Below, in pieces: positions 10,410-23,559 of a stretch of DNA of 64,000 nucleotides. The first letter of the stretch is position 1. Every line of letters starts with the position of its first letter. This DNA comes from Anarhynchus alexandrinus (lineage: Eukaryota; Chordata; Aves; Charadriiformes; Charadriidae): contig VUYV01000508.1 of the NCBI GenBank assembly GCA_008711295.1, positions 221,484-285,483 of the forward strand, given 5' to 3'. The position numbers were made by a program, and so were the translations under genes. Under the pieces are notes generated by a model that had not been told where the DNA came from, searched no databases, and was given only the letters and a program-made list of their open reading frames with translations.

Positions 10410-13400
10410 CCTCCCCAGCCAAGGGGGCAAATTCGTCCCCCGAGTCTCCAACCCAGCCCTCCAGGGACAGCGCATTCAAAGCAGCATTTAACGCCCCGGA
10501 CCCCCGGGGTGCCGGAGACACGCAGAGCCGTAATGCTGGAGGCCGACCAAGGATACGATGAGGTCATTTGGATGATGTAATAAATTATGATCCTATGATC
10601 AAGATCCTGGATACAACGCAATCCATCTGAAAAGGATTTCAGCGGTGACCCCCAAAAGCTTATGTGGGTTTTCTCGCGTGAAGTATTTGTCTTCTGGAGT
10701 TGGGTTTGACAAACTAAATGAAATCAAGCTCACGCGCTACTTTTGTGTTCTACTACGGTGATCTTTTCTTGATTTGCAGAGGTAACAAATTTTCTTCCTC
10801 CAGCCATCGGGTTAATAATAATATAAGTTGGAATATAGGCATCAGGGATAACTTTAGATATTTTGTGACTGCAGGACAGTTTAATTCAGAATAATATTTA
10901 GAATACTGCAAGTTTAACTTTGTTTTTAGCTTAGTTTTAGCTTTACTTTTACATTACAGTTATGACTTCATTGTTAAAAATAGCTCTTAATGGACAACTC
11001 CTTTGTACCCATTACGAACCCACCAGGATCATTCACACAGATGTGCTTCCAAAAATCAAAGCCTGTCAGTGGCTTTTTGCCAAGACAATTACAGACTTAA
11101 AATACCAAATACTTGATACTGAAATTTCAAAAAAAAAAAAAACCCACATAGAACAACTGCTATTTAAAAGGCTTATTTTGAAATAGCTAATACTAATTTT
11201 TAGGATGTCTATCTAACACTTAATGTTGATTCTGAGCGATGAATTTTGCTATTTTCTCTGTTGGAAATGGCACGAGCTTTTGACTGACGTTGGTTCCCCT
11301 ACAGCCTGCAATCACCGCCGACTAGGGGAGAGTCCAGGCCCCCCTTCGAGGTCCCACGGTTTCCCAAATGTAAGGACCTATATGACCAAACACCTTTGGA
11401 GTCACGAGTGCTGCTAAATCCGATCTGCCTTAACGGCTCTACAAAAGTTACGCGGTGCAATCTTCCGTTAAACGTCCCATTTGTTCCAATCAATTTATTT
11501 CCGGGAGAAAAATGTAAGCGGTGGAACTAAGATCCTGCCAGAATAAATTCTTACGTGAACAAAGTAAAATAACAAAAACTTGTTAAAATCAAAATCAAAC
11601 ATTTAGAGGGAAAAAATACTTCACATTTATAAGGCACTTTCCATCTCTACCACATTCCTACATCTTTAATACCACAAAGTTTAGAGTCACATGTGACTTT
11701 TGACACACGTCCAAAGGGCGTATAGAGCAAATACCTTCGTGAAGGACTTCTCTTTTGCCAGAAAGTGACCACACGCAAAATCTCACAAGAGAGAAACCGT
11801 CCCGAAGCGTGTTAGAAAGTACCTCTCTGGCCATCTTTCAGCTGTTTACAAATCACAGTTTCTGTCTGGGTAAGGTCTCCAGAATCAATCAGCTGGGAAC
11901 TCATCTACTTGCTGCTTATCACCTTATTTATTTTTTTTTTCCTGACAGCTTTAGGCTGTTTTGAAAGCCGCCGCTATTAAAATAGTTATCCTCCAGTCAG
12001 CCCCAGGCAGGAGGAGGAGTCTGTGCACAGAGAACTCTTTGCAGGGTCGGGCCTAGAGCCCAGATTTTCAAAGGGGTTTAGCTGCCTAAAGATGTAGGTA
12101 AGGGCTCAGCGGGATTTCCGCAAGCTCCTAATTTTCAGTGCCACACGTCTACGCTACAAGTTACTGTACAAGTTTCGAGAAAACTTTCTTTGGACGCTCA
12201 GTTTGCACAGGGATCAAACTCTCCGAAAGTGTCAGTATTTTATCTCCTCTGTTGTCTCATTTCAATCGGTGAATAGAAATAATTTATAAAAATGCTGGGA
12301 TTTAGAGGTATTTTCCAAATACAACTGTAAAAGAAGGACATATGCTACAGATACAACATAAAGTCTTGGTAGAGGAACATCTGAGATCTGGATTAGGAAG
12401 TCAAACGACATGATCACAGTAATAATTTCTAACTTTAGAAAACTAAAAAAAAAAAAACCCTGAAAAAACCCAAACCACCCCAAAATCACATCCCCCCTCC
12501 CACCACAGTTATTTGGATTTACAATGCTGTACACATTGAGCTGCTTCATTTTTGCTTTAGAGAGGCCATTTTTTTTAAATATTAGTAACACTGCTGTTTG
12601 TACCAGCACAACGGCAGACTCTGGCCCTGTATGTAAAATACGAAGTTACAGCAGTGGACAAAAAAGCCGATTAAATCACGGCCACCTACCACCAGATATT
12701 ATACTTGCCTCCTTTATTTACACTATATCATGCAAGAACAGACCTGTGGGGACTACGCTTCGGCTCTGGTCTCCAGTTTGTAGGCTGTATTTTTTCTCTG
12801 TGGGTATTGGCGTTTGATGCTATGACTGCAGTTTCTCGTTGTGTTTGGAATACTCCAAACGCATTACAAAGTTACCCCGAGTAATAAATAATGTGTAGTT
12901 TGCTGCTACGGGGGAAAGATGATTAAAAGCGTCCAAATCCACTGCTTACTTCTCAGCGCTCCCAACTGCTTTCATAGGTAACTCTCTGGTTTTGTCCTCT
13001 TACAAATACTGATAACACGGAAAATTCTCTCATAGAACAGGAAAAGGGCATTTTATGCTATTTCTAGCGCACAGACGGTGGGGAACGTTTTATCTTTGTA
13101 AGAAAAGCCTTTTCTATGGTTCATAAAGACACTCAATCATAAAACTTGGTGCGGCACATGTCAACAAACGAAGTGGGGGGCGGGGGGCTGAGATCAGTGA
13201 GTAGACAGAGATCTACAGCTTGTACCTGCCCATTGCGGTTAGGATTAGGAAGAAAATCGACAGGTATGCAATTTTCATCTTAGGTAAGCTCTACCCCATA
13301 ATGCAAATATTTTGAGTGATTTCCAAGCCCCATTGTAGTTCAAGGCTAAACATTCATCCACTTATTAGGAACCGGGAAAGTTGAATTTTGCCACTGTTTG

Positions 13401-16400
13401 TACATCTGGGAACTCAGAGCTAGGCTTAATTTTATTTTTTTTTCCCCTGATGACACCTTTCACTCAAGCCTGCTAGATCTGAGATCCCATGCTGGGATCC
13501 AATTCTTCAGGCAACCCAAAGCTCCATCTCTGCTGGGAGTCACGGACTCCTCGCGTAATTTCTTTGATGACGATATGGCAAGAACGAAAAGAACACCAAC
13601 TTAGCAAGGGAACTGCCACCCAGATTTCAATCTTAAAGCACAAAACGACCACAAATAGCTGGGAAGAGAAGACCTACACAGTACACCCCAAAGGCCCGCT
13701 CCCAGCCACTCTGTACCTACTGGACTCCTCAGCAGCACTGGGTGGGTGGCAGTGTCCAGCTTAGGTCCTTCAGAGCCACCATCTCCATTCAGCTGTCCCT
13801 CTGTCCTGTGCTTCCTCACCCAGCCCTGCCTGTCTCCCTAAGGAACGGGGCAAGAAAAGCCATTATTCGTCGGGCGTGGACCAGCATTTGGAAACCATCG
13901 AGAGAACAGTCCCAGATAACTCTCCTGACGGCTCTTCTCTGATAAGCTTTCAGTCAGATGACAAAGCCTTCCTCGCATTAGGATGAAGCCTCAACAGGCG
14001 CATCAAGGCTTCCATTAAGTATGTGAGACAAAACCCAGCTGATAATTTGACAGAGAGCACATTTTAGCTTGTCAGACGGAAAGTGCAGACTTGTGAGATC
14101 CTGAAGGAGGGGCCAATAACAGTGCATTAAAATAATTTATTAAAGACCGTTCAAACTAGATTTTTAAATTTTATTTATAGGCTTTACAATTACCATGTGG
14201 TTAAAAGGCTCAAGCCCTCCAAAGCAAATCTGTGGAAAGCCTTTTATTTGAGCCTGCCAAGCTGTCTCTTTCAACCATTAATCCAATCATCAAGAGACAG
14301 AGTTTCTGCAACGGGATATCTGAACAAGTCGAGGGCAGATTCATCATTAGGCTATCACTAAATTTCCAAGTCCTTCCATCCAAATCTCTTCCGTAACATA
14401 ATGATCATCTGGCAGTAAGTACAGCTCTACTTTAATCCTTCTACTTGATTGATTGAGTAATCATCCAGAGGCCCAAAAGATTTCTCTTATCAAAAACACA
14501 CCTAACGCCCTCCCCACCACCACCACCCCCCGACTACCTCCCGCCTCTACCAAATCCATTTTAAAAAAGCCACAGTTCAGAAGCCACATAACTCAGGTCA
14601 CTCAGAAGGTTTTGCTAATCCACAGCTGAGGGCTGACAATATACGGTGCTGACCTGCTCTGAACTGGTTGTACCCATTCAAAGGGCATCCCTGGGATTGT
14701 TGACGAGCGTAAGTTTGCGTGATCAGCGTGCAGCGGCCCACGCGTCGTCAGCCAAGGTTGCGCTCAGCCTCTCACAACATCTTCATGGGCCATTTTGCCA
14801 CTTCTTGCCTCTTCTCAGTCCTCATGGAAACGCAAGCTCTGCTCTTCTGTTTTCTCTTAGGACTTTCTCTATATCTGGGCCTCTCCTCAGTCACCGTCCC
14901 TCAGTTTGAATCTCCCATCTCACATCAAACCTCTGTGATGGCTCTTACCACGGTCATTCCACCTCTCACAGGGCTTCTTGCCCCGTGTAATCCTCCATAT
15001 CAAACTCCATCCAAAACTTGCCACTGCTGGCACCTACCGCAATACCACGGCTTTCCTTTACAAAGACCATTCCAGTCTGGCAGTTCCCTACCTCTGTGTC
15101 TGTATTTTCATCCACTCCAGTGATGGACATCACCGATACCAGCTCAAACATGGCACAGTTGGGTTAAGGGCCTCCAAGGAACTGTATATCCAAGTAGGCA
15201 CCACGTGCAGGAGAAACATCAGAATGGCTTCAAGCATCCATCCAGGTGGGGACACTGTCTTTCCCCCAGTTTGTAACCTCCTCAAAAGCAAGCAAAGAAA
15301 GATGTGTTACTAATAGATATTGACACTTTAATATTAAAATGGTATCCAGTATGCCATCTTAGGACAATAAGATTAGCAAAAGTAAATTCCTTCTACTAGC
15401 TGAATTGTACAATTGTTTATAGTAAAATCTTCATGGTTCAATAGCTCCTGTCAGTGTTCCGAATACAGAGAATGAATTCCAGAGGTTTTTTTAACAGCCT
15501 CTTACCATTTCCCCGTTAAGCCATTATATTCCCATGAATCCAATCCACTCTAAGTTTAGCCCTGAAGACCGAATTAGCAGATGCAGCTAAATTTAAAACA
15601 AAGCCATATTTTCATATTGCCATGAGAAGGGAACAAACGCACATCAGCTGAGCGTTTGTAATGGTGGCACCTGCTTCGGAACCGTAACGCCAAGCGACGA
15701 CCTTTCATTCAATTTTAGTAAAAGCCGGTATTCGTTAATTAAGGTGGCAGAGTCACGAGAGATTTAATCAAGTTCCAGTGGTAGCAGTCTTACAACATCA
15801 GATGAAAAAGGTGACAAATATGAACTAGCTTTAATACCTTATTCTTCTGTTAATAACATGCAGTTTCATAGGTTGGGTATATTGGTTATTGTAGAAAAGG
15901 ATGTGCGATTCTCAATATTTGCACTGTGTGTACACGCAGAATTATCAGTTAATGCAATTTGAAGATGGGGAAGTCTTTGGAAACTAGAAATTTAAAGTTC
16001 AACTAAAGCAACGTATGCACTCAGCTAGTGTCCTTGTGAGACGTTCTCAAAATACCACCTAAAACCAAACAAAAAGCACATATTAGTTTTAAGGATCTCC
16101 TAGAAAGAGACATCTGTTTTGGAACAATCACAAAGGGCTATCGCCAAAACTATCCCGTAATAGTTATGAGCTGTAATTTGACATTTTAGATACACATTCC
16201 TCTTGCCAAATAATATCATATTTTTGCTCTTGGCAGAGAAAATAAAGAGAAGCATATATCCAAGATGAGTAATTTAGTACAATGTAATCAAGGCAAGCTG
16301 CCCTACAGACTAGGGACTGAATTACAGTTAGCAAGATAGGGGGGTTTGTCCTCTTGAACAAAAGCGTGTGTATTATACAGGCGAAAAAATGGTTTTCTGG

Positions 16401-19400
16401 TTAATCTTATTTTCCATCTAAGCCCAAGTGTAGGCTTTTATTCCAAGAGCAGATGATTAGAGGTGGGGTGGCTAAAGCAATTATTGCTGCGAGCTGTGTT
16501 CCTTGGAGGTTTCCATCCCTGTAGATACACTTCCTGGTCAAGAAACCTTCTGCTTCTCCCCTGTCCCAGTTCACCACCCAGCTTATTTATGTTAACTGTC
16601 GCTGATTTCAAATTACATCACTGTATTGGGCTGTAAATGGAGCTGGCCAAGAAGCACAGCCAGATCCCGAACCTGCGAGGAGGTGATCCATGGCAGAAGA
16701 GGGCAGCTGGCAGTAACAACAGTTGCCTCGGTTGTCACAGATTAATCCACCTGTAATTAGGAGTTACAGCTCCATTTCCCTGGGCAGGGAAGGGCCTTGT
16801 AACTGGAGTAGTAAATTGCTGTCTCTGTGTCATTGACTATTCTAGCATCATTTAACTGAGCTAAATAACAAAAAAAAATATTAATGTGTGGGTCAAAGGA
16901 GTCTGTATTGCTGAATCTTGCTATCCCTACTTTACTCAGAGTCTAAAATAGTTAATGAAAGAGATAGCTAACTTAAGGAAAAATAATCGGTGGTCTCTAA
17001 CCTTAATGCAACGATTGACATTCGTATCCAGCAGTTTGGGGTGTCAGTCAGCCCAACGGCCTCCTCTGCCTTTCTCTTCTCAGCCGCAAAGTTGGCAAAA
17101 CGACTGCATCTCAGCTGCTCCGATTAACAGCTCCGTATTTTTGTGCAAACCCACCTAAATCAGCTGTAAGGCAAGTTCATGTTACATTACGATAGAGAGA
17201 TTAGCTAGAGCTGGTCTCTCGGCATTCTTTGAGTTCTCTGCTCTAACTACAAGAAGGAATGACCCAGATACTTTTCAATATCAGCTGCTCTCACATTCTG
17301 GTTTTTTAAATTGGAATAATTTCCTTAGTTTGCTATCGGGCATTTCTTGAAAGTAAAAGCGATTTGTACAAGCCTGTATCTTGAACTCTGACATGGATTT
17401 TGTATCTTATTCATGTGCTTATTCAGTTTTCTGAGAACACATACCTCGTAGGGAGCAAACGTATTTGTTAAACAGAGTATTATTTTTCAGAGGTCTTATG
17501 GTATATTGAAAATGCATCAATATAAGCAAAGGAAGTAGATTACTAATGAAATGATACATTCAAATATTTAAATACAACTTGTACTGTGATTAAGTTAATG
17601 TTTCCCAAATGCTATAATATATGCTTATGCAAATCACTGTAGTTATCCTACAATAGAATCACAGACATTTCAGCTGGAAAAGACTAATTTGGTTATCTTG
17701 TGCACTGCTGTCACTGCAAAATTTTATCCAAGCATATTTACCAATTCAAGCAATAAAAAACAATGAGAGGAAAGGGTGAGAAAAGTAAACTCCATTCCTT
17801 AACTCCGGTGTTGCTCATGACTGAAGAGAATGCGTGAATTTCTAGAGAGAACCCTACCCTCACAACAGCCAAAAATCATGCCCATCTCATCTCAAGGGCC
17901 GATGACAAGAATGGAAAAAACAGGGAGAAAGGTATAAGAACATATACTCATTCTTACAAAAAAAAAAAAAAAAGGTAGTATATTTTCAGGACATGTGATT
18001 CTGTAACAGTAATAAACCCTGTCTAAAAGAATAATGCAAACCATGTAGAATGTGTCACAGTAAGCCATGTTTCCTCTTAAGGCAAAACAGAAACCTGAAA
18101 TCATTGTCCTGGAATGCACCGAAACCTCTTAGCACGAGTTCCTGAAATATTCATGAACATTAAGAAAATAGCAAACTTTTTGGAGAGTGTGCTATTTAGA
18201 TGTAGCTTGCTACGTACATGCCATCCTCTGAGCTCTAAAAATATAAAAGGAAGGCTTTTTGCAGGAAGCGAAAGAAGTAGCGGGGACTCGGGAATTTTAT
18301 CTCCTGGCTGCCACCGACCACACAACGTCGATCAATTCAGCTCCTCAATTACTCATCCTAACTGGGAAAATTCTTACGTGACGGGGTGTTTGCTAGTGTA
18401 GATCAGAGAGGAGTTCAGAATTTTAAGATGAGAAGATACATTAAGCGGGTAAATTACTAATAAACAGTAGAGGAAACACTGAGCTGGAATATACCAGCCG
18501 AATTTAGATTTACATTAATTTTCCCAACTTCTCCTGCATTTTTGTTACTTTTGGAAAGTCCAGAGACAGGCCCCTTCTAAACCTCAAATTCTTATGTTAA
18601 CCACTGAGGAAGAGGAGGAAAGAGGAAAAAAGAAAGGCGACAGAGAAATAAAGAGACGTGAACTTCAACTGCAGGTAGGCAAAGACGCAGCAGCGCAGCC
18701 GTCCCCGTCCCCACTTCCCGTCGCTTCTCTGCCTGCGTTTGTTTCTCGTGCCACGGGACTACGTGCCGCTGGTTAGGCGAGTCCGGAGCTCCCCCAGTGT
18801 GAATTAGTCATATCGAAGGAGGTTTAGGAGCAACTTCACACGAAGTGCTGGAAATAAGCGCTGAAGAGACCACTGTTGAAATGTTTATGTATTTTGCAAA
18901 GACATAAATATTTGGAGAATAGCAAAAGACAGTGCTTGGCACAGGCAGACTGAAAGCATTTTACCTGATTGCTTGGCCCCAGCTCCAAAGACAATTCTTT
19001 TGGCAGCAGCCTCAGCTCAGGCAGCCTCTCCTCTCCCCAGCCCCGGGCACAGGAATTATCCCCGCTCCACGCTCCTAAAGCCGTTTGCGGTACCGTATAG
19101 CGCAACCAGGCAAAAAGGCACGCTGCAGAGAAAGAAAGAGAGAAAGAAAAAGAGGTGGAGAGCTAATTGTTTCCAGGTGTAGCCTCAGACTGTCTCGCAC
19201 TCAAAGCCTGGCTCGCTCAAAGCGTAACTCAGACAGGCACTTCGTCCCGTCTCCGCACAGCGCAGCACAGACCGAGGATGATCTGGCTGGGAAATCGTTA
19301 TTTTTTTTTGTTGGAACAGGGATGTAGATTTTTGTTTTTCCAGCTGGATTGATTTCCCATCCGGTTCATCAAGAGGCCGTGCAAATTCTTGTACAAGTGT

Positions 19401-19985
19401 TTTTGCGGGGTGAACTGGACGAGGAATTCATCCGTGTTAAAAATAAACAAGGAGGGGGGGTGGGTGTTAGTTATTTTAGCGCTTCTAACCTAATTCACTG
19501 CACGGCTACGCAAACGGTTTTACTGATATCACATTATGGCACAAGAAAAAGCCGGAGGGCTGCGTGATCAATCACTGTTATCAAAGGCAATGCCCCTCCA
19601 ACGCAGCCGCCCTGCGAGGCAGCTGAGCACCATGGCCCCAGAGCCACCCTACGCGCCAGCTTGGCCAAACTCTCCCACCCGGGTCTCTTTTGTCCCGCTC
19701 ACTTTGTGCAGCCCGTTTCGTATACGGAAAGCTACTGTGAAGTCCTCCAGTTCTGCTTCCTAAAAGATGACTTCCGACTCTGGCACTTACCCATCCTGGA
19801 CCGCTCCGTGGGGATCGTCCTGCCTCCAGGGCCACTCTCCTGCCTGCTGCTGCCGGGGAGATGAAGATGAAATGAGAACATGCCAGATTGCTCCAGATAG
19901 AAGAATCTCAGTTCCCCCCTACCAGAGCTAGCGCCGAGGACTTTCACAACCCAGGTTCCTCCTCACTGCCCGCTGCAGACAGCGT
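10410..19985. other. Intergenic, WLS side; no coding gene recognised
   Basis: The sequence is AT-rich with few CpGs. I found no exon chain, RNA gene or long mobile element, only a degraded CR1-like piece near 17654-17740 and short A-runs (11127, 17958). Two stretches look like regulatory DNA by composition: 14020-14490 (TTAATCCAATCATC, GATTGATTGA, several TAAT cores) and 16440-16860 (CACCTGTAATTAGG, AATTACATCA). This is impression only; alignment to other birds is needed. Confidence 0.4.
17654..17740 (-). mobile_element. Degraded CR1-like fragment
   Basis: AATAGAATCACAGACATTTC followed by AGCTGGAAAAGAC resembles the reversed 3' end of an old CR1, but divergence is high. It could be coincidence. 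Confidence 0.35.
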
Positions 19986-19989
19986 GGTA

Positions 19990-20503
19990 GATGGAGCTCC
20001 TTGTGGATATGTCCCAACAGAAGAAGGACATGGACCTGCTGGAGCGTGTCCAGAGGAGAGCCACGAGGATGATCCGAGGGCTGGAGCACCTCTCCTCTGA
20101 GGAGAGGCTGAAAGAGTTGGGGCTGTTCAGCCTGGAGAAGAGAAGGCTCCGGGGAGATCTCATTGCGGCCTTCCAGTCCCTAAAGGGGCTACAGGAGAGC
20201 TGGGGAAGGACTTTTTACTGGGGCATGGAGTGATAGGACGAGGGGGAATGGCTTCAAACTGGAAGAGGGCAGGTTTAGATTGAACATTAGGAAGAAGTTT
20301 TTCACTGTGAGGGTGGTGAGGCACTGGCACAGGTTGCCCAGAGAGGTTGTTGAGGCCCCATCCCTGGAGGTGTTCAAGGCCAGGCTGGACGTGGCCTTGG
20401 GCAGCCTGGTCTGGTGGGAGGTGTCCCTGCCTATGGCAGGGGGGTTGAAACTCGATGATCTTCAAGGTCCTTTCCAACCTAAACCATTCTATGATTCTAT
20501 GAT
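19990..20503 (+). mobile_element. CR1 LINE 3' fragment (~510 bp)
   Basis: The element starts around AACAGAAGAAGGACATGGAC, runs through CTGTTCAGCCTGGAGAAGAG and CATTAGGAAGAAGTTTTTCA, and ends with CCATTCTATGATTCTATGAT. This is one of the best-preserved 3' ends here and a useful standard for the damaged copy at 3571-3841. Its frame (19991-20233) is remnant CR1 ORF2 C-terminus. Confidence 0.93.
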
Positions 20504-23500
20504 TTGGAGATAACCCAATCCTTGGGCGCAGCTAGGCTTACGAGCCCGCTTTATCCCTGGTCCTCTCACCCCAGGCCCTTGTAGGATCTAGGATGGCAAG
20601 AGCCCCGTGGCCAGGCATGGCCCTCACCTGCTGGTCTGGGCCAGCCTAAAGCATCACCTAGACACCAGGTGGCAGCATCAGATCCAGAGACAAACTTCAC
20701 AGTTGAGTTCAAAAAGAGATTTGTGTCCGGAGCACCAGTTTGTTGATTCACAATAAACCCCCCACGTACCGTGGAACGCGTATGCAGGCAAAGCTCTCCT
20801 CCTGTTTCTAATCTGCTAATTTATAGTTGCATAAATGCAAGTCTCCGTGGAATGAAAATATAACCTCATAAGGCAAAGGCAGAGTTAGCGGTCATTTCCC
20901 TGCAGTGAGTACTCGACGCTGCTATGCAGGCTAAGAACGCGGAGAATTTTTTTGTTCTCCATTGAGTCGAGAGGCTTTGCTTCTTCTGTACGTACTTGAA
21001 GATAAAATCCAGTTGGGACTTTGCAGAACTGCTGTTTTTCTAGGTGTAGCAACTTATTTTGGATTCAGATATCTTAGAAAAAATGGCAGCCAATCTTCTT
21101 TAATTGCACTTAATCAAATTATTTGAATATAAATATATGTAACGTCGAGTTACATCCTCTTGTTGTTTCCGAGAGCTTGTTACTGCCTAATAGCGTTAGG
21201 TTGATTAGAACTGCCTACGAATGTGCAACGAGGACTGCTGCTCGTGCAGCAGGAAGCAAGAATTCCTCATGAAACACGACTCCATCTAATAGAAAGCCAG
21301 AAAAGCCACAAAAATAAATATGCTTTCTCGTGCAATGATGTTTCTCAAGAATTTTGCATTTCTGTCCAGGTATATTCACTGTTGGTGATACCGTACGGTT
21401 CGGCGTGGTGTCTATTCCAGTTAGTTCCTCAGATCTTCTCAGACCAAACTTAGCACTAATCTTTAATCCAAACCTCTCGTTGTATACCATACTTGATGTG
21501 TGCAAAAGGAATAAGGGAAATTTATTTCTTTACATGCATTTTTAATGCTTATGGCCATTTAGTGACTGAAGGCTTCATTTTCCGAGACTGTTATCAATAC
21601 CTATCTCAGTCAACAGGAAGAAGGAAAATGAATTTTTTACAGTGGACATTCATCATCTTTAAAACGGAACTGTCATTAAGATGGACCCCTGCCAAAACAT
21701 CTGACATTTAATGTACTTAAGATACATTATTCATGAAACTTTCGCAAGGATATAGGTATAATAAGCCAAAAGAGGTCTGTTAGACAAGGAGAAAGAAGAA
21801 CTCTCCTGGCCCGTTTGCACCATCAGTTGAGAGTCTGTGGTTGTTTTTACCTTTGCTGGTCCCCTCATCCTGCACCAGCGTCCCAGTTTGAAAGCCGGTT
21901 CACTTTTTCCGAACCTGTTGACTGTTCAAATTTGGAACACGGTGGGAGGTTCGGGCTGAAGTTACGGGAGCCGGAGCGAGCCGATGTGCTAGCTCGCTGA
22001 TCCTCAAAGGGGGAGGAACCATCCCTCCTCCTCGCAGCCGCACATTCCTGAAGCTTATCATGTGCTGGCTCTGATGCTTGTCGGGCCCCTCCAACTGCTA
22101 ACCAAGCAGAAAGCACACTTTTTATCTTGCAAAGCTAATGGTTTCTTGCCAGACGGGGAGTTAAATCAGCTCACCAAAAGGTCTAATGAGCGCTATACTT
22201 TGAATAATAGAGTGGAAGCGGAATCATAAGGCTTGGACTAAAGAAAAGGTAGAAAAAAAAGAGGGAATACAACCTCCTCCTTTTAGATTGCTCATCAAAT
22301 CACACACAAAGTCTTTGTACACTTGTGAGCCGTAAAAAGAAAAATCCGTGAAAATTAACAACAAACAGTCCACAGTCCAACTAGCACAGCTAGCCAGCTA
22401 CTAGTCAGCGCTGCAAAGAGATTCAAGTGCCTTCAACCAAAATACTTTACAAACAGGGGTTCACAAATTGATTTTGGTACCCAGTAAGCCAAATGCAGCC
22501 ACAGGTCTAGGGTGGAAACGTGCTGTGAGCAGTCCTGACAAGGTTATGAGGAATTAGAATGGCTCCCACCTCACAACGGATTTTGTCGCAGTCTAAACTC
22601 CAGATTTTCAGCCCCTCTATTCTTGCGCTTCGGCAAAGAACGGGGGTCGTGACTTTAAAGTAGCTTTAGGATTCCTATATGCTGTGCCGTACAAAGGTCT
22701 GAGGTTGCTGTAATTATACCAGAGCCCCAACTACATATTACTGGGCTTTCCAGATACCTCTTCTCCTGTTGTCTCGCACACCCCACGACTGATGCAGGAC
22801 TGGTACAAATCCCTTAGCCGAGTTTTATTTGACTGAGAAAGCTTCTGGTACAATTGGTATTCTCAAGTGGTGGTTTCCACCCAATTCAAAAGGACTCGTA
22901 TAAACCCAGATGGTTTTGATTACAGGACGCCTTGTTTGTGCCAGAGGTCTGAAAGCTCCATCCTCCCCTGCCGTTAGGAATCGGTGCTGAGAAGAAGGGC
23001 AGGTCCCCGAGAGCACCCCCGGGGATCGGGGCTGGGTGGGAGACGGATGCGGCCTCGGGCATCAAACAATGCTAAGCAGGGAAAATGCTCTCAGCAGAAA
23101 GAACCTTTAGAAGAAACCCAGCAGAAAGAAAAAGCACAATAAGCGTTGTCTCTGCTGCTGCACGGCTGCCCACCACTTTGACAACGTAGGGATCTCTGAC
23201 TGATCCCCAAGACACCCCCAAAGCAGCTCCTGGGATGTGTGCCAAGGGTTGCAGAGGGGTGATCTGACAACTGCTGACTGCAGACCGACTCAGCAGCCAA
23301 ACCGATCTGCCCTGCATTTTTTTCCCACCATTTCTTATTACAATACCGACCTGATACAGGGAAGATCTTACAATACATAATAAAGTCTGCTGCTGCCAAG
23401 GAATGATTGCTGCTAGCTAACATTTATTTTTCCACAATTATATTCAGGGCTGTTGAGGGCTCGGTTGTCCTTTCGAGACAGACCAGATCAAGGAGTGGTG

Positions 23501-23541
23501 CGTACAGTACATCATCCCAGGATAAATCCGGGGAGGCTCTA

Positions 23542-23559
23542 TGACTCAGAAATGAGTCA
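23542..23559. promoter_or_regulatory. Paired AP-1/NF-E2-type sites
   Basis: TGACTCA and TGAGTCA are separated by GAAA, so two perfect consensus sites sit 11 bp apart, about one helical turn. Tandem AP-1/NF-E2 sites with near-identical spacing are known from the beta-globin HS2 enhancer. Enhancer activity here is inference. Confidence 0.35.
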
